NCBI GenBank assembly: GCA_020026395.1
Contig: JAHHQM010000001.1
Coordinates: forward strand, 310,001 to 374,000
Direction: 5' to 3'
Length of the DNA stretch: 64,000 nucleotides
Source: Alistipes sp.
GTDB lineage: Bacteria > Bacteroidota > Bacteroidia > Bacteroidales > Rikenellaceae
Shown: positions 52,161 to 60,551 of the stretch, piece by piece
How positions within the stretch are numbered: position 1 is the stretch's first letter
Layout of the letters: the number at the start of each line of letters is the position of its first letter
Program-made: the position numbers and the translations under genes
Notes under the pieces: model-generated
Database searches by the model: none
What the model was told of the DNA's origin: nothing
The model's input: only the letters and a program-made list of their open reading frames with translations

Positions 52161-53951
52161 ATGAAAAACATACGCAACTTCTGCATCATCGCCCATATCG
52201 ACCACGGTAAATCTACGCTTGCCGACCGTTTGCTGGAAAAGACAAACACCCTCAATCAGCGCGAGATGCAAGCGCAGGTGCTCGATGACATGGAGCTGGA
52301 GCGCGAAAAAGGTATCACCATCAAGAGCCACGCCATTCAGATGGAATATACGGCTCGTAACGGTGAAAAATATAAACTCAATCTGATCGATACCCCGGGA
52401 CACGTCGATTTTTCGTACGAAGTGTCGCGTGCCATCGCTTCGTGTGAGGGTGCACTTCTGGTCGTCGATTCGACGCAGGGTATTCAGGCACAGACCATTT
52501 CGAACCTCTATCTGGCTTTGGGTCACGACCTGGAGATTATCCCCGTGTTGAACAAAATCGACATGCCGTCGTCGATGGTCGATGAGGTGAAGGACCAGGT
52601 GGTGGATCTGATCGGTTGCAAACCCGAGGACATCCTCCTTGCGTCAGGTAAGACGGGTGAGGGGGTCGAGGATATTCTGGAGGCCATCGTGGAACGTATT
52701 CCCGCTCCGGAGGGTGACGAGAATGCGCCCCTTCAGGCTTTGATCTTTGACTCGGTGTTCAATCCGTTCCGCGGTATCATCGCTTATTTCCGCGTCTTCA
52801 ACGGTAAGTTGCGTAAAGGAGAACACGTCAAATTCTTCAATACGGGCAGCGAGTATGATGCCGATGAGGTCGGCGTATTGAAACTCAAGATGCAGCCCAC
52901 GAAGGAGGTTTGTGCCGGAGATGTGGGTTACATCTGCTCGGGTATCAAGACTTCGTCGGAGGTGAAGGTCGGCGATACGATCATCTCGACGGCTAATCCC
53001 GCCCATGCGGCCATTGCCGGTTTCGAGGATGTGAAGCCGATGGTGTTTGCGGGTGTTTATCCCGTGGAGGCCGACCAGTACGAAGATTTGCGTGCGTCGC
53101 TCGAGAAATTGCAGTTGAACGACGCGTCGCTGACGTTCGAACCCGAGAGCTCGCTGGCGTTGGGATTCGGATTCCGTTGCGGTTTCCTCGGTCTGCTGCA
53201 CATGGAGATTATTCAGGAGCGTTTGTACCGCGAATTCGACATGGATGTGATCACGACCGTGCCGAACGTGTCGTACCGCATCACGACAACCTCGGGTGAG
53301 GTGGTCGAGGTACACAACCCGTCGGGATTGCCCGAGGTGACGAAGATCGCGTCGATCGAAGAGCCGTACATCCTGGCGCAGATCATCACCAAAACCGATT
53401 TTCTGGGTAATGTCCTCAAATTGTGCATCGACAAGCGAGGCACGATGAAGAATCAGACCTACATCACGACCGATCGTGTCGAGGTGAATTTCGATATGCC
53501 GTTGTCGGAGATCGTCTTCGACTTCTACGATAAACTGAAGAGTATTTCGAAGGGTTATGCCTCGTTCGACTATCACCGCACGGGATATCAGCCTTCGAAG
53601 CTTGTCAAGCTCGATATTCTGCTGAACTCGGAGCCTGTCGATGCGCTCTCGTCGCTGATTTATGCCGATCATGCCTACGACTTCGGCCGCAAGATGTGCG
53701 AGAAGTTGAAGGAGCTGATCCCGCGTCAGCAGTTCGATATTGCCATTCAGGCCGCCATCGGTGCCAAGATCATCGCCCGCGAAACGGTCAAGGCCGTGCG
53801 TAAGGATGTGACGGCGAAGTGTTACGGTGGTGATATTTCGCGTAAACGTAAGTTGCTCGAAAAGCAGAAGAAGGGTAAGAAACGTATGCGTCAGATCGGT
53901 AATGTAGAGGTCCCGCAGTCGGCATTCCTCGCAGTGTTGAAAATGGATTAA
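52161..53951 (+). CDS. lepA: Elongation factor 4 (LepA GTPase)
   Basis: Product of 596 aa. GTPase motifs IAHIDHGKSTLADRLLE (G1), EREKGITIKSH (G2), DTPGHVDFSYEV (G3) and NKIDMPSS (G4). EF-G-like domains follow, and the LepA-specific C-terminus (...KRKLLEKQKKGKKRMRQIGNVEVPQ) is intact. It is a ribosome-binding GTPase, also called EF4. Stop is 5 nt before the acyl-CoA ligase ATG. Confidence 0.98.
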   Translation: MKNIRNFCIIAHIDHGKSTLADRLLEKTNTLNQREMQAQVLDDMELEREKGITIKSHAIQMEYTARNGEKYKLNLIDTPGHVDFSYEVSRAIASCEGALLVVDSTQGIQAQTISNLYLALGHDLEIIPVLNKIDMPSSMVDEVKDQVVDLIGCKPEDILLASGKTGEGVEDILEAIVERIPAPEGDENAPLQALIFDSVFNPFRGIIAYFRVFNGKLRKGEHVKFFNTGSEYDADEVGVLKLKMQPTKEVCAGDVGYICSGIKTSSEVKVGDTIISTANPAHAAIAGFEDVKPMVFAGVYPVEADQYEDLRASLEKLQLNDASLTFEPESSLALGFGFRCGFLGLLHMEIIQERLYREFDMDVITTVPNVSYRITTTSGEVVEVHNPSGLPEVTKIASIEEPYILAQIITKTDFLGNVLKLCIDKRGTMKNQTYITTDRVEVNFDMPLSEIVFDFYDKLKSISKGYASFDYHRTGYQPSKLVKLDILLNSEPVDALSSLIYADHAYDFGRKMCEKLKELIPRQQFDIAIQAAIGAKIIARETVKAVRKDVTAKCYGGDISRKRKLLEKQKKGKKRMRQIGNVEVPQSAFLAVLKMD

Positions 53952-53956
53952 AAAAA

Positions 53957-55864
53957 ATGAAGAAAACAATTATCGACCTGTTCGAAGAATCGGTCGCAAA
54001 ATATGGCAAAAAAACGTTCCTCCTGGAGAAACGTCATCACGAATTTCAACCGACGACCTACGCCGAAACCAAGGTGCAGGCGTTGGAAGTGGGTGCGGGT
54101 TTGATGTCGCTCGGCGTGCGACTCAAAGACAAAGTCGCAATTCTGGCCGAGGGTAGCAATGCATGGATCATCTCCGAGTTGGGTATGTTCTATGCGGGTG
54201 CGATCAGCGTGCCGTTGTCGGTGAAGTTGGAGGAGTCGAACGATCTTTTGTTCCGTCTGCATCATGCCGAGGTTTCGACCATCTTCGTGTCGAAGCAGCA
54301 GTTGCCGAAAATTCGCCGCATCCGCGAGCAGTTGCCGTTGGTTAAGAATATCATCGTATTCGGCAGTATTCCGCTCGAAAACGAAGAGATTGCCTACGGC
54401 ACGTTGAAGCGTCTGGGTCGCGAATATCTGCCTGAGCATCGTCAGGAGTTGTTGGATCGTGCGACAGCTTTGGTGAACGACGATATTGCAACGATCACCT
54501 ACACGTCGGGTACGACGTCCGATCCGAAGGGCGTAATTCTGACACACCGCAACTACACGGCCAATGTCGAGCAGTCGTTGTCGCTGATGGATATTCCGTC
54601 GTGGTTCCGTACGTTGATCATCCTGCCGTTGGATCACTGCTTCGCGCATGTGGTCGGTTTCTACATCATGATTGCCTGTGGTGCAACGGTTGCCACGGTG
54701 CAGATCGGCAAGACCCCGATGGAGACCTTGAAAAATATTCCGCTCAACATCAAGGAGGTGAAGCCTCATTTCCTGTTGTCGGTGCCTGCTCTGGCCAAGA
54801 ATTTCCGCAAGGGTATTGAGTCGTCGATTCACAAGAGCGGCAAGGTGGCCGAGGCGTTGTTTCGTGTGGCGTTGAAGACTGCCTATATTTACAACGGGGA
54901 CGGATTCTCGAAAGGCAAGGGTTGGAGATGGCTGCTGAAGCCCGTAGTGGGGTTGTTCGACCTCATTTTGTTTCGCAAGGTGCGTCAGGCATTTGGTGGA
55001 GAGCTGAAGTTCTTCGTCGGTGGCGGTGCGTTGCTCGATTCGGAGTTGCAGCGTTTTTATTATGCCATCGGCATTCCCATGTTCCAGGGTTACGGCCTTT
55101 CGGAGGCTACGCCCGTTATTTCGAGTAATGCGCCCGGACACGGATATCACCGTTTCGGTTCGTCGGGTAAGATTGTCGCTCCGCTGGAGTTGAGAATCGA
55201 GGATGAGGAAGGACGTGAATTGCCGCGCGGTGTGAAGGGCGAGATCGTCATCAAGGGTGAAAACGTGATGGCGGGTTACTGGAAGAATCCCGAAGCATCG
55301 GCCGACACGGTTCGTGACGGATGGTTGCACACGGGTGATATGGGTTACGTGTCGGAGGATGATTTCCTCTATGTATTGGGTCGTTTTAAGAGCCTTCTGA
55401 TTGCATCGGATGGCGAGAAATACAGTCCCGAGGGCATGGAGGAGTCGATTGCCGACAAATCGGCCTACATTGACCAAATTCTGATCTACAACAACCAGTC
55501 GCCGTTTACGGGTGCGATTGTCGTGCCGAACAAGGAGGCATTGCGTCGTGAATTGGAGGCGCGTGGTGTTTCGGTGGAAGAGCGTGCACGGGTAGCCTCG
55601 GAGATTCTCGGTGGCGAGATTGACGCTTATCGCGGCAAGGGTATCTATGCGGGTGAATTCCCCGAACGTTGGCTGCCCGCGGGATTGGCGATTGTCGAAG
55701 AGGCGTTCACCGAGCAGAACGGTCTGGTCAATTCGACCATGAAGATCGTGCGCGGTAAGGTGGAAGAGCACTTCAAGGATCGCATTGATTACCTCTACAC
55801 GCCCGAAGGCCGCAAGGTGGATAATCCCCGAAATATGGAGTCGCTTAAGAAGATTTTGGCGTAA
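53957..55864 (+). CDS. Long-chain fatty acid-CoA ligase (AMP-binding)
   Basis: Product of 635 aa. AMP-binding core YTSGTTSDPKGVILTHRNY (about 178-196), the GYGLSEATPVISSN segment (about 378-391), WLHTGDMGYVSEDD (about 455) and the hinge LGRFKSLLIASDGEKYSPEGMEE with catalytic Lys context. It activates fatty acids to acyl-CoA for lipid synthesis or beta-oxidation. Co-transcribed with lepA (5 nt gap). No signal peptide. A related acyl-ACP synthetase is possible. Confidence 0.9.
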   Translation: MKKTIIDLFEESVAKYGKKTFLLEKRHHEFQPTTYAETKVQALEVGAGLMSLGVRLKDKVAILAEGSNAWIISELGMFYAGAISVPLSVKLEESNDLLFRLHHAEVSTIFVSKQQLPKIRRIREQLPLVKNIIVFGSIPLENEEIAYGTLKRLGREYLPEHRQELLDRATALVNDDIATITYTSGTTSDPKGVILTHRNYTANVEQSLSLMDIPSWFRTLIILPLDHCFAHVVGFYIMIACGATVATVQIGKTPMETLKNIPLNIKEVKPHFLLSVPALAKNFRKGIESSIHKSGKVAEALFRVALKTAYIYNGDGFSKGKGWRWLLKPVVGLFDLILFRKVRQAFGGELKFFVGGGALLDSELQRFYYAIGIPMFQGYGLSEATPVISSNAPGHGYHRFGSSGKIVAPLELRIEDEEGRELPRGVKGEIVIKGENVMAGYWKNPEASADTVRDGWLHTGDMGYVSEDDFLYVLGRFKSLLIASDGEKYSPEGMEESIADKSAYIDQILIYNNQSPFTGAIVVPNKEALRRELEARGVSVEERARVASEILGGEIDAYRGKGIYAGEFPERWLPAGLAIVEEAFTEQNGLVNSTMKIVRGKVEEHFKDRIDYLYTPEGRKVDNPRNMESLKKILA

Positions 55865-55889
55865 GCATATAAAATGGACGGCAAAAAAG

Positions 55890-55920
55890 TTGGATGACAC
55901 GAAAAATCGACCTATCTTTG
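55890..55920 (+). promoter_or_regulatory. Promoter of tRNA-Gly
   Basis: TTG at 55890-55892, 20-nt spacer, TATCTTTG at 55913-55920, ending 10 nt before the tRNA 5' end. Confidence 0.65.
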
Positions 55921-55930
55921 TTGTCCGAAT

Positions 55931-56003
55931 GCGGAAGTAGCTCAGTTGGTAGAGCATCAGCTTCCCAAGCTGAGGGTCACGGGTTCGAGTCCCGCTTTCC
56001 GCT
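55931..56003 (+). tRNA. tRNA-Gly (anticodon CCC)
   Basis: A 73-nt cloverleaf: acceptor GCGGAAG/TTTCCGC, D-arm GCTCAGTTGGTAGAGC, anticodon loop TTCCCAA (CCC, reads GGG), T-loop TTCGAGT, discriminator T; CCA is not encoded. The T-stem closes with an A-C mismatch (49-65). It has its own promoter and terminator. The AT-rich accessory region starts right after it, so its 3' end is a candidate integration site. Confidence 0.92.
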
Positions 56004-56021
56004 CGTAAATACCTTATTTTC

Positions 56022-56051
56022 AAGGCACCAGCATGAATTTGCTGGTGCCTT
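56022..56051 (+). terminator. Terminator of tRNA-Gly
   Basis: AAGGCACCAGC pairs with GCTGGTGCCTT, 8-nt loop, then TCTTTATTT. Confidence 0.85.
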
Positions 56052-56271
56052 TCTTTATTTAAAAACTGGTGTTCAGTGTGTTTGGTGATACTATTTAACG
56101 ATACCTCAAGCGTGAAATAGTCCAAATTAGGTCTGATTTATTAATCTGTTAATAATCAATAATATACATGATTTAGGTGGGTGTAGAAGAACATATGTGG
56201 ACATGTCTTTTCCTATCGTGTGTAGACAAAGTGTCCCTCTAGTCTCCGAAAAGTGCTGAAGGGACAAATTG
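56052..56271. other. AT-rich stretch without a gene after tRNA-Gly
   Basis: About 220 nt between the tRNA terminator and the IS21 end. I see no gene. It holds an imperfect inverted repeat (GTGTCCCT 56231-56238 and AGGGACAA 56260-56267) and several short AT-rich repeats. No copy of the tRNA 3' end was found. Confidence 0.4.
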
Positions 56272-56318
56272 GCAAAAACGGAGCAGACTGTTACAGCAAA
56301 AACGGCCATGCTGTTACA
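56272..56318. repeat. Two tandem copies of an IS21-type terminal repeat
   Basis: GCAAAAACGG-N6-CTGTTACA (56272-56295) is followed directly by GCAAAAACGG-N5-CTGTTACA (56296-56318). IS21-family ends carry such multiple terminal repeats, and the istB remnant beside them supports the reading. Confidence 0.6.
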
Positions 56319-56351
56319 GTTCTGATGTGGCAAACTTAATATTTTTTTCTT

Positions 56352-56576
56352 AACAGGAAGCTGGCTCGCGAAAATGGTTGATTTATTACCATGCCTGTCA
56401 TCGATGACTTTCATCAGGTCAAGTACCTGTTCAGCCGTGAGCTTTTTTATCGCAAAGTCGTCCAGTATGAGAAGATCAAACTGAGACAGACGTTCGAAGA
56501 GTTTGGGAAGCCTGCTTTCTATGCATGCCTTTTTTTGTTGATCGTTATTCGGGACTCGTTCCTCTGGCTTGATGCC
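56352..56576 (-). pseudogene. istB: Remnant of istB (IS21-family transposition helper ATPase)
   Basis: In-frame fragment of about 75 codons reading ...LFERLSQFDLLILDDF (Walker B) and VIDDRHGNKSTIFASQLPV (sensor I), the hallmark of IstB. An in-frame stop precedes it, and the part with Walker A is missing, as is the C-terminal domain that normally follows SQLPV; the frame instead runs into the terminal repeats. istA is absent. So it is a deleted insertion sequence. Confidence 0.75.
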
Positions 56577-56671
56577 GTTTTTTTAGAAAAGTTGAGTGCT
56601 CGGAAATACTTTGTTTTGAAAAGTTGGAGTTATATAAATCACATTTTCTAATCAAACATCATAAAAAGATT

Positions 56672-57874
56672 ATGGCAACTGTAAAAGTGAAATTTCGTGC
56701 ATCATTGCATCCCGATAGGGCGGGCGTGTTGTTTTTCCAAGTAATTCATAACAGGGTACCCCGACAAATACATACCTGTTATAGAATATTTAAAGACGAA
56801 TGGGATGCCGTTAATTCGGAAATTGTTTACTCTAATGGTCGGCCTTTGCGGCATTCCTATCTTGACAAGGTGAAAAAATCCTTGGAAATGGACTCCTCGA
56901 AATTGAAAAGAGTCATCTCCCGTCTCGAAAAAAGCGAAGATAAATATACGACGGTGCAGATTGTTGAACTTTTCAAAGCGTCGCAGGATGATTGTTTCTT
57001 GGGGTTCTCGCAAAGGTTGGTCGATCAGTTGATGCAGGTCGGTAAACGACATACCGCAGACACCTATACGACTGTTATGAATAGCTTTAAACGGTTTCTG
57101 GAGGGACGGGAATTGCTTATAGATGAGGTGGATTCTGTTTTGATGATAGAATATGAGGGTTGGTTGAGGGGGTTGGGTGTTTGTAACAATACAATTTCGT
57201 TTTATATGCGTAATCTGAGGGCGATTTATAATCGAGCCGTCGATGAGAAACTGACCGAGCAACACTTTCCGTTCAAACATGTTTATACGGGTATTGATAA
57301 GACGGTGAAACGGGCTGTTCCCATTAAAGTTATTCGTCAAATTAAAGAACTCGATTTGTCTGCGTCACCGGGGCTTGACTACGCCAGGAATCTGTTCCTG
57401 TTCTCATTTTACACACGAGGAATGTCGTTTATAGATATGGCTTACTTGAAGAAGAAGGATTTGCAGAATGGGGTGTTGTCTTATTGCCGTCAGAAAACAA
57501 ACCAACGGCTTTTCATCAAATGGGAGAAGCCCATGCAGGAGATTATTGATCGGTACGATACGGGAAATTCGCCCTATTTATTGCCGATAATCCGAGAGGT
57601 GAATCGCGATAAACGGAAACAGTATAAAAATGCAGCGCATCTGGTCAATGGCAAACTGAAGAAGATCGGGACGCAGCTTGGTCTGGAAATATCATTGACC
57701 ATGTATGTTGCCCGACATTCTTGGGCCAGTATTGCCAAAAGTAAAAATATCCCGATTTCTACGATCTGCGAAGCCATGGGACACGATTCCGAGAAGACTA
57801 CACGTATATATTTGGCTTCGTTGGATATGTCGTCTGTGGATAAGGCAAATTCTATGGTCTTGAATTTGTTATAA
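56672..57874 (+). CDS. Tyrosine site-specific recombinase (integrase/invertase)
   Basis: Product of 400 aa; the ATG at 56672 (MATVKVKFRASLHPDRAGVLFFQ) is the usual start of Bacteroidota recombinases with an Arm-DNA-binding N-domain. SAM-like core-binding domain (about 105-205) and catalytic domain: Arg in FYTRGMSFID (about 258), HxxR as ARHSWAS (about 350) and the nucleophile Tyr in TTRIYLASL (about 384). Codon use and AT content differ from the upstream genes. It lies 65 nt before the inverted repeats upstream of the pilus operon, so it is the obvious candidate to flip that segment. Integration of an element at the tRNA is the alternative. Confidence 0.93.
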   Translation: MATVKVKFRASLHPDRAGVLFFQVIHNRVPRQIHTCYRIFKDEWDAVNSEIVYSNGRPLRHSYLDKVKKSLEMDSSKLKRVISRLEKSEDKYTTVQIVELFKASQDDCFLGFSQRLVDQLMQVGKRHTADTYTTVMNSFKRFLEGRELLIDEVDSVLMIEYEGWLRGLGVCNNTISFYMRNLRAIYNRAVDEKLTEQHFPFKHVYTGIDKTVKRAVPIKVIRQIKELDLSASPGLDYARNLFLFSFYTRGMSFIDMAYLKKKDLQNGVLSYCRQKTNQRLFIKWEKPMQEIIDRYDTGNSPYLLPIIREVNRDKRKQYKNAAHLVNGKLKKIGTQLGLEISLTMYVARHSWASIAKSKNIPISTICEAMGHDSEKTTRIYLASLDMSSVDKANSMVLNLL

Positions 57875-57939
57875 AAGAGATCTCGAAATGGGGTGCGTTT
57901 TCATAGATATAAACCCTTAATTCCTTTTTGATAAATTAT

Positions 57940-57964
57940 ATCTCTCTCTTTATAAGAGAATGAT
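57940..57964 (+). repeat. Left inverted repeat of the invertible segment (IR-L)
   Basis: 25-bp arm, 17-bp perfect core CTCTCTTTATAAGAGAA at 57944-57960. Its reverse complement is found at 58159-58183 with 23 of 25 positions identical. Confidence 0.85.
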
Positions 57965-57987
57965 CTATCTATTTATAAGAGAGATAT
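57963..57987 (+). repeat. Third, diverged direct copy of the repeat
   Basis: Overlaps IR-L by 2 nt and matches it in direct orientation at about 19-20 of 25 positions, sharing TTTATAAGAGA. It could be an extra recombinase-binding site. Confidence 0.55.
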
Positions 57988-57996
57988 TTACGATTG

Positions 57997-58027
57997 CAAA
58001 GTTAAATGAAATATTCTTAATATCAAA
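57997..58027 (-). promoter_or_regulatory. Consensus promoter inside the invertible segment
   Basis: On the minus strand TTTG (58024-58027), 19-nt spacer, TAACTTTG (57997-58004): perfect -33 and -7 boxes with canonical spacing. Transcription starts near 57990 and runs leftward, opposite to the pilus operon. Confidence 0.75.
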
Positions 58028-58158
58028 ATAAATCCTTTCTTTTTTTATATATCCAATAGCCTGGAAGGGTATTTTTTTTAACAAATATTCAATAAATAAA
58101 GCGATTTGTAAGGATTTTGCCGATGAATATCAGGTGATTATCATTTTTTAACTTTTAA

Positions 58159-58183
58159 ATCTTTCTCTTATAAAGAGAGGGAT
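58159..58183 (-). repeat. Right inverted repeat of the invertible segment (IR-R)
   Basis: 25-bp arm, core TTCTCTTATAAAGAGAG at 58163-58179, inverted to IR-L. It ends 15 nt before the ATG of the first pilus gene. Confidence 0.85.
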
Positions 58184-58198
58184 TGAAAAAGAACGGAA

Positions 58199-59467
58199 AT
58201 GAAAGGCTTTGTTTTATTGGCATTTATGATATTCGGATGCTCTCATGTCTTAGGACAAGAAAGCCACAAGGAGTTTTATGTCGGATTCTCGGTTGGGAAA
58301 GCGACATTGAATCCGACTTATGGAGATAATGCCACGCATTTGGCCGAGTTGGTGTCTTTTTTTGAGAATGTGAAAAAAAGCTCTGCTTTTGAATTGGTGG
58401 AGGTTGTTTTCTGTGGAACGGCTTCACCCGAGGGTGGTTTTAATCTCAATAAAGGGCTGGCCGAAAAACGTCGTAATTCACTGGAACGGTATGTACGTGA
58501 AGGCGTCTCGTTGTCGGACGGGATAATTTCACGTAAAGGGGATGTTATTGCATGGAAACGCCTTACGGAATTGGTCGAACGATCGGATATGCCTTATCGG
58601 AACGAGGCTCTCGACATTTTGCGTAATACGCCCGAAAAGATCTTTAACAAACGGGGAGAATGGGTGGATGGTCGTAAAAAGCAATTGATGGATTTGCGGG
58701 GTGGTCGCGCATGGCACTATATGCACCGTCATTTCTTTGCCGAGCTCCGCAATGTGTCGGTGGTTTTGGTGACGATGTGTCCGAAACCTGCGGTGGAGCA
58801 GATCGCGGTGGAAATGCCGACGGCGAAATTGGCCGAAAACCCGATAATGCCTTCAAATGTAGCATCTCCTATCCGAGAGAGGACTTCGAATGAGGAACGC
58901 CCGTTTTATATGGCACTTAAGACCAATATGTTGTATGACGTGTTGGCCGTACCGAACCTTGGCGTGGAGTTCTACTTGGGAAGAAATTGGTCGGTGGGTG
59001 GCAACTGGATGTACGGATGGTGGAAGACCAACCGCAAACATCGCTTTTGGCGTATGTACGGCGGAGAATTGACCCTCCGCAAATGGTTCGGACGGCGTGC
59101 CGCCGAGAAACCCCTCACGGGACATCACCTCGGGGTGTACGGCGAGATCTTTACCTATGACTTCGAATGGGGCGGGAAAGGCTATATGGGCGGCAAGCCC
59201 GGCGGCTCGCTCTGGGACAAGATGAATTATATGGCGGGTGTGGAATATGGCTATTCGCTCCCCGTTGCACGCCGACTGAACATCGACTTCACGCTCGGCG
59301 TCGGCTATTGGGGCGGCACCTATCTTACCTACCTTCCTGTGGACGGACACTACGTGTGGCAGGCCACCAGGAAACGACAATGGATCGGACCTGCGAAGGC
59401 TGAAGTTTCGCTCGTATGGCTCTTGGGAAAAAACAATTCTAATCATAAAAGAAAGGGCATAAGATGA
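58199..59467 (+). CDS. OmpA-like/DUF3575 outer-membrane protein of the pilus operon
   Basis: Product of 422 aa. Signal peptide MKGFVLLAFMIFGCSHVLGQ, then a periplasmic OmpA-like part (about 22-200, with EVVFCGTASPEGGFNLNKGLAEKRR) and a DUF3575 beta-barrel (about 230-415: PFYMALKTNMLYDVLAVPNLGVEFYLG, WSVGGNWMYGWW, GEIFTYDFEWGGKGYMG). Genes of this type commonly begin type V pilus operons in Bacteroidales. Probable roles are anchoring or export of the pilus at the outer membrane, not proven. Downstream gene overlaps by 4 nt (ATGA). The start is 15 nt past IR-R. Confidence 0.88.
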   Translation: MKGFVLLAFMIFGCSHVLGQESHKEFYVGFSVGKATLNPTYGDNATHLAELVSFFENVKKSSAFELVEVVFCGTASPEGGFNLNKGLAEKRRNSLERYVREGVSLSDGIISRKGDVIAWKRLTELVERSDMPYRNEALDILRNTPEKIFNKRGEWVDGRKKQLMDLRGGRAWHYMHRHFFAELRNVSVVLVTMCPKPAVEQIAVEMPTAKLAENPIMPSNVASPIRERTSNEERPFYMALKTNMLYDVLAVPNLGVEFYLGRNWSVGGNWMYGWWKTNRKHRFWRMYGGELTLRKWFGRRAAEKPLTGHHLGVYGEIFTYDFEWGGKGYMGGKPGGSLWDKMNYMAGVEYGYSLPVARRLNIDFTLGVGYWGGTYLTYLPVDGHYVWQATRKRQWIGPAKAEVSLVWLLGKNNSNHKRKGIR

Positions 59468-60495
59468 GACGAGGATATATAGCCTTATTGGCGTGTGTGC
59501 TTTTGTTGCTAGCGTCCTGTGAACATAAAGAGTTGTGTTTTGATCATGATATGCATGCTTTTAAGTCGGAGGTTCGTGTCGAAGCTCAATACGAGCGTGA
59601 GTGGCAATATACCTACGCGGGCGGAACGGATTGGAAAACCTTCCCGACATGGCAGGAGGAGTTTGGCAGGACTTACGATGCCCTGCGTCCCGCATTACCC
59701 GAGGGACTGCGCGTGCAGATCTACAATACGGACGCTGCCACCAATATTGTAAACATTGCCCCGGAGGGTGGTATCGTGTATATCCGCCCCGGCGAACACG
59801 CGCTGTTGTTTTATAACAACGATACGGAGTATATCGTGTTTGACGCGATGGACTCGTTTGCGTCGGCCAAGGCGACAACCCGCACCCGCACCCGTGCGTC
59901 TTACCTCGGAAATTCCTATATGGATCCCGAAATGAAGGAGAACACGGTGAGCGAGCCCGATATGCTTTACGGCAATTATCGGGTGTCGTACTTTGCGGAG
60001 CGTGTGCCCGAAATCCGCGTGATGCCCGTTGCGATGCACCCGTTGGTGTTTACCTATCTGGTGCGCTACGAGTTCGAACGCGGGCAGGAATATGTGGCAT
60101 TGGCACGTGGTGCATTGGCCGGAATGGCACGATCGGTATGGCTCAATAGCGGTCATACTTCCAAAGAGGCCGCTACGGTGCTTTACGATTGTGCGGTGGA
60201 GAAATTCGGAGTGGAGGCTCTGGTGGAGACGTTTGGTGTTCCCGACTTCCCGAACGACCACTACAATACGCGAGCACAACGCTACGGATTAAACCTAGAG
60301 GTGCGTCTGAAGAACGGAAAGATCAAATCGTTCGATTTCGATGTGACCGATCAGGTCATAGCCCAACCGCAGGGAGGTGTCATCGTGGTGCGTGGAATCG
60401 AGATAACCGAAGAAGAAGGTTCTTCGGGTGGCTCGGGTTTCGATGTCGATGTGGAAAGTTGGGGCGATTACGAGGATATTGATCTTCCGATTTAA
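59464..60495 (+). CDS. DUF5119 lipoprotein (pilus accessory)
   Basis: Product of 343 aa. Lipoprotein signal MRRGYIALLACVLLLLASC; after the cysteine EHKELCFDHDMHAF is the typical DUF5119 beginning. A beta-rich domain follows (YNTDAATNIVNIAPEGGIVYIRPGEHALLFYNNDTEYIVF), then a second domain and an acidic Gly/Ser-rich end (ITEEEGSSGGSGFDVDVESWGDYEDIDLPI). DUF5119 proteins occur next to fimbrillins, likely as anchor or minor pilus subunits. ATGA overlap with the previous gene indicates translational coupling. Confidence 0.85.
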   Translation: MRRGYIALLACVLLLLASCEHKELCFDHDMHAFKSEVRVEAQYEREWQYTYAGGTDWKTFPTWQEEFGRTYDALRPALPEGLRVQIYNTDAATNIVNIAPEGGIVYIRPGEHALLFYNNDTEYIVFDAMDSFASAKATTRTRTRASYLGNSYMDPEMKENTVSEPDMLYGNYRVSYFAERVPEIRVMPVAMHPLVFTYLVRYEFERGQEYVALARGALAGMARSVWLNSGHTSKEAATVLYDCAVEKFGVEALVETFGVPDFPNDHYNTRAQRYGLNLEVRLKNGKIKSFDFDVTDQVIAQPQGGVIVVRGIEITEEEGSSGGSGFDVDVESWGDYEDIDLPI

Positions 60496-60551
60496 CGATA
60501 AATAGTTACATCATAATACTTTACTTTTTTATTCATCAAATTTTAATCAAA

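Larger units (their letters stand above)
57940..58183. promoter_or_regulatory. Putative invertible promoter segment of the pilus operon (OFF orientation)
   Basis: 244 bp from the outer edge of IR-L to the outer edge of IR-R. The segment has no gene. It contains one consensus promoter, on the minus strand, pointing to the recombinase and away from the pilus genes. Inverting the segment would place the -7 box at about 58119-58126, some 70 nt before the ATG at 58199. No consensus promoter exists on the plus strand between 57961 and 58198. Invertible promoters next to recombinases are known for Bacteroides surface polysaccharides and pili; that this one inverts is inference. Confidence 0.7.

Noticed and set aside
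53948..56125. 725-codon frame on the minus strand over the acyl-CoA ligase and the tRNA
   Set aside because: It crosses a tRNA gene and mirrors a clear ligase gene.
56272..56318. CRISPR-like pair of 23-24 bp repeats
   Set aside because: Only two copies with no spacers between them; they fit IS21 terminal repeats. No CRISPR array was seen in the window.
56391..56651. 86-codon plus-strand frame after the tRNA
   Set aside because: It is antisense to the istB fragment, which has clear family motifs.
55931..57874. Integrated island with attL at tRNA-Gly
   Set aside because: No second copy of the tRNA 3' end was found within the window, so boundaries cannot be set; the recombinase fits the local inversion better.
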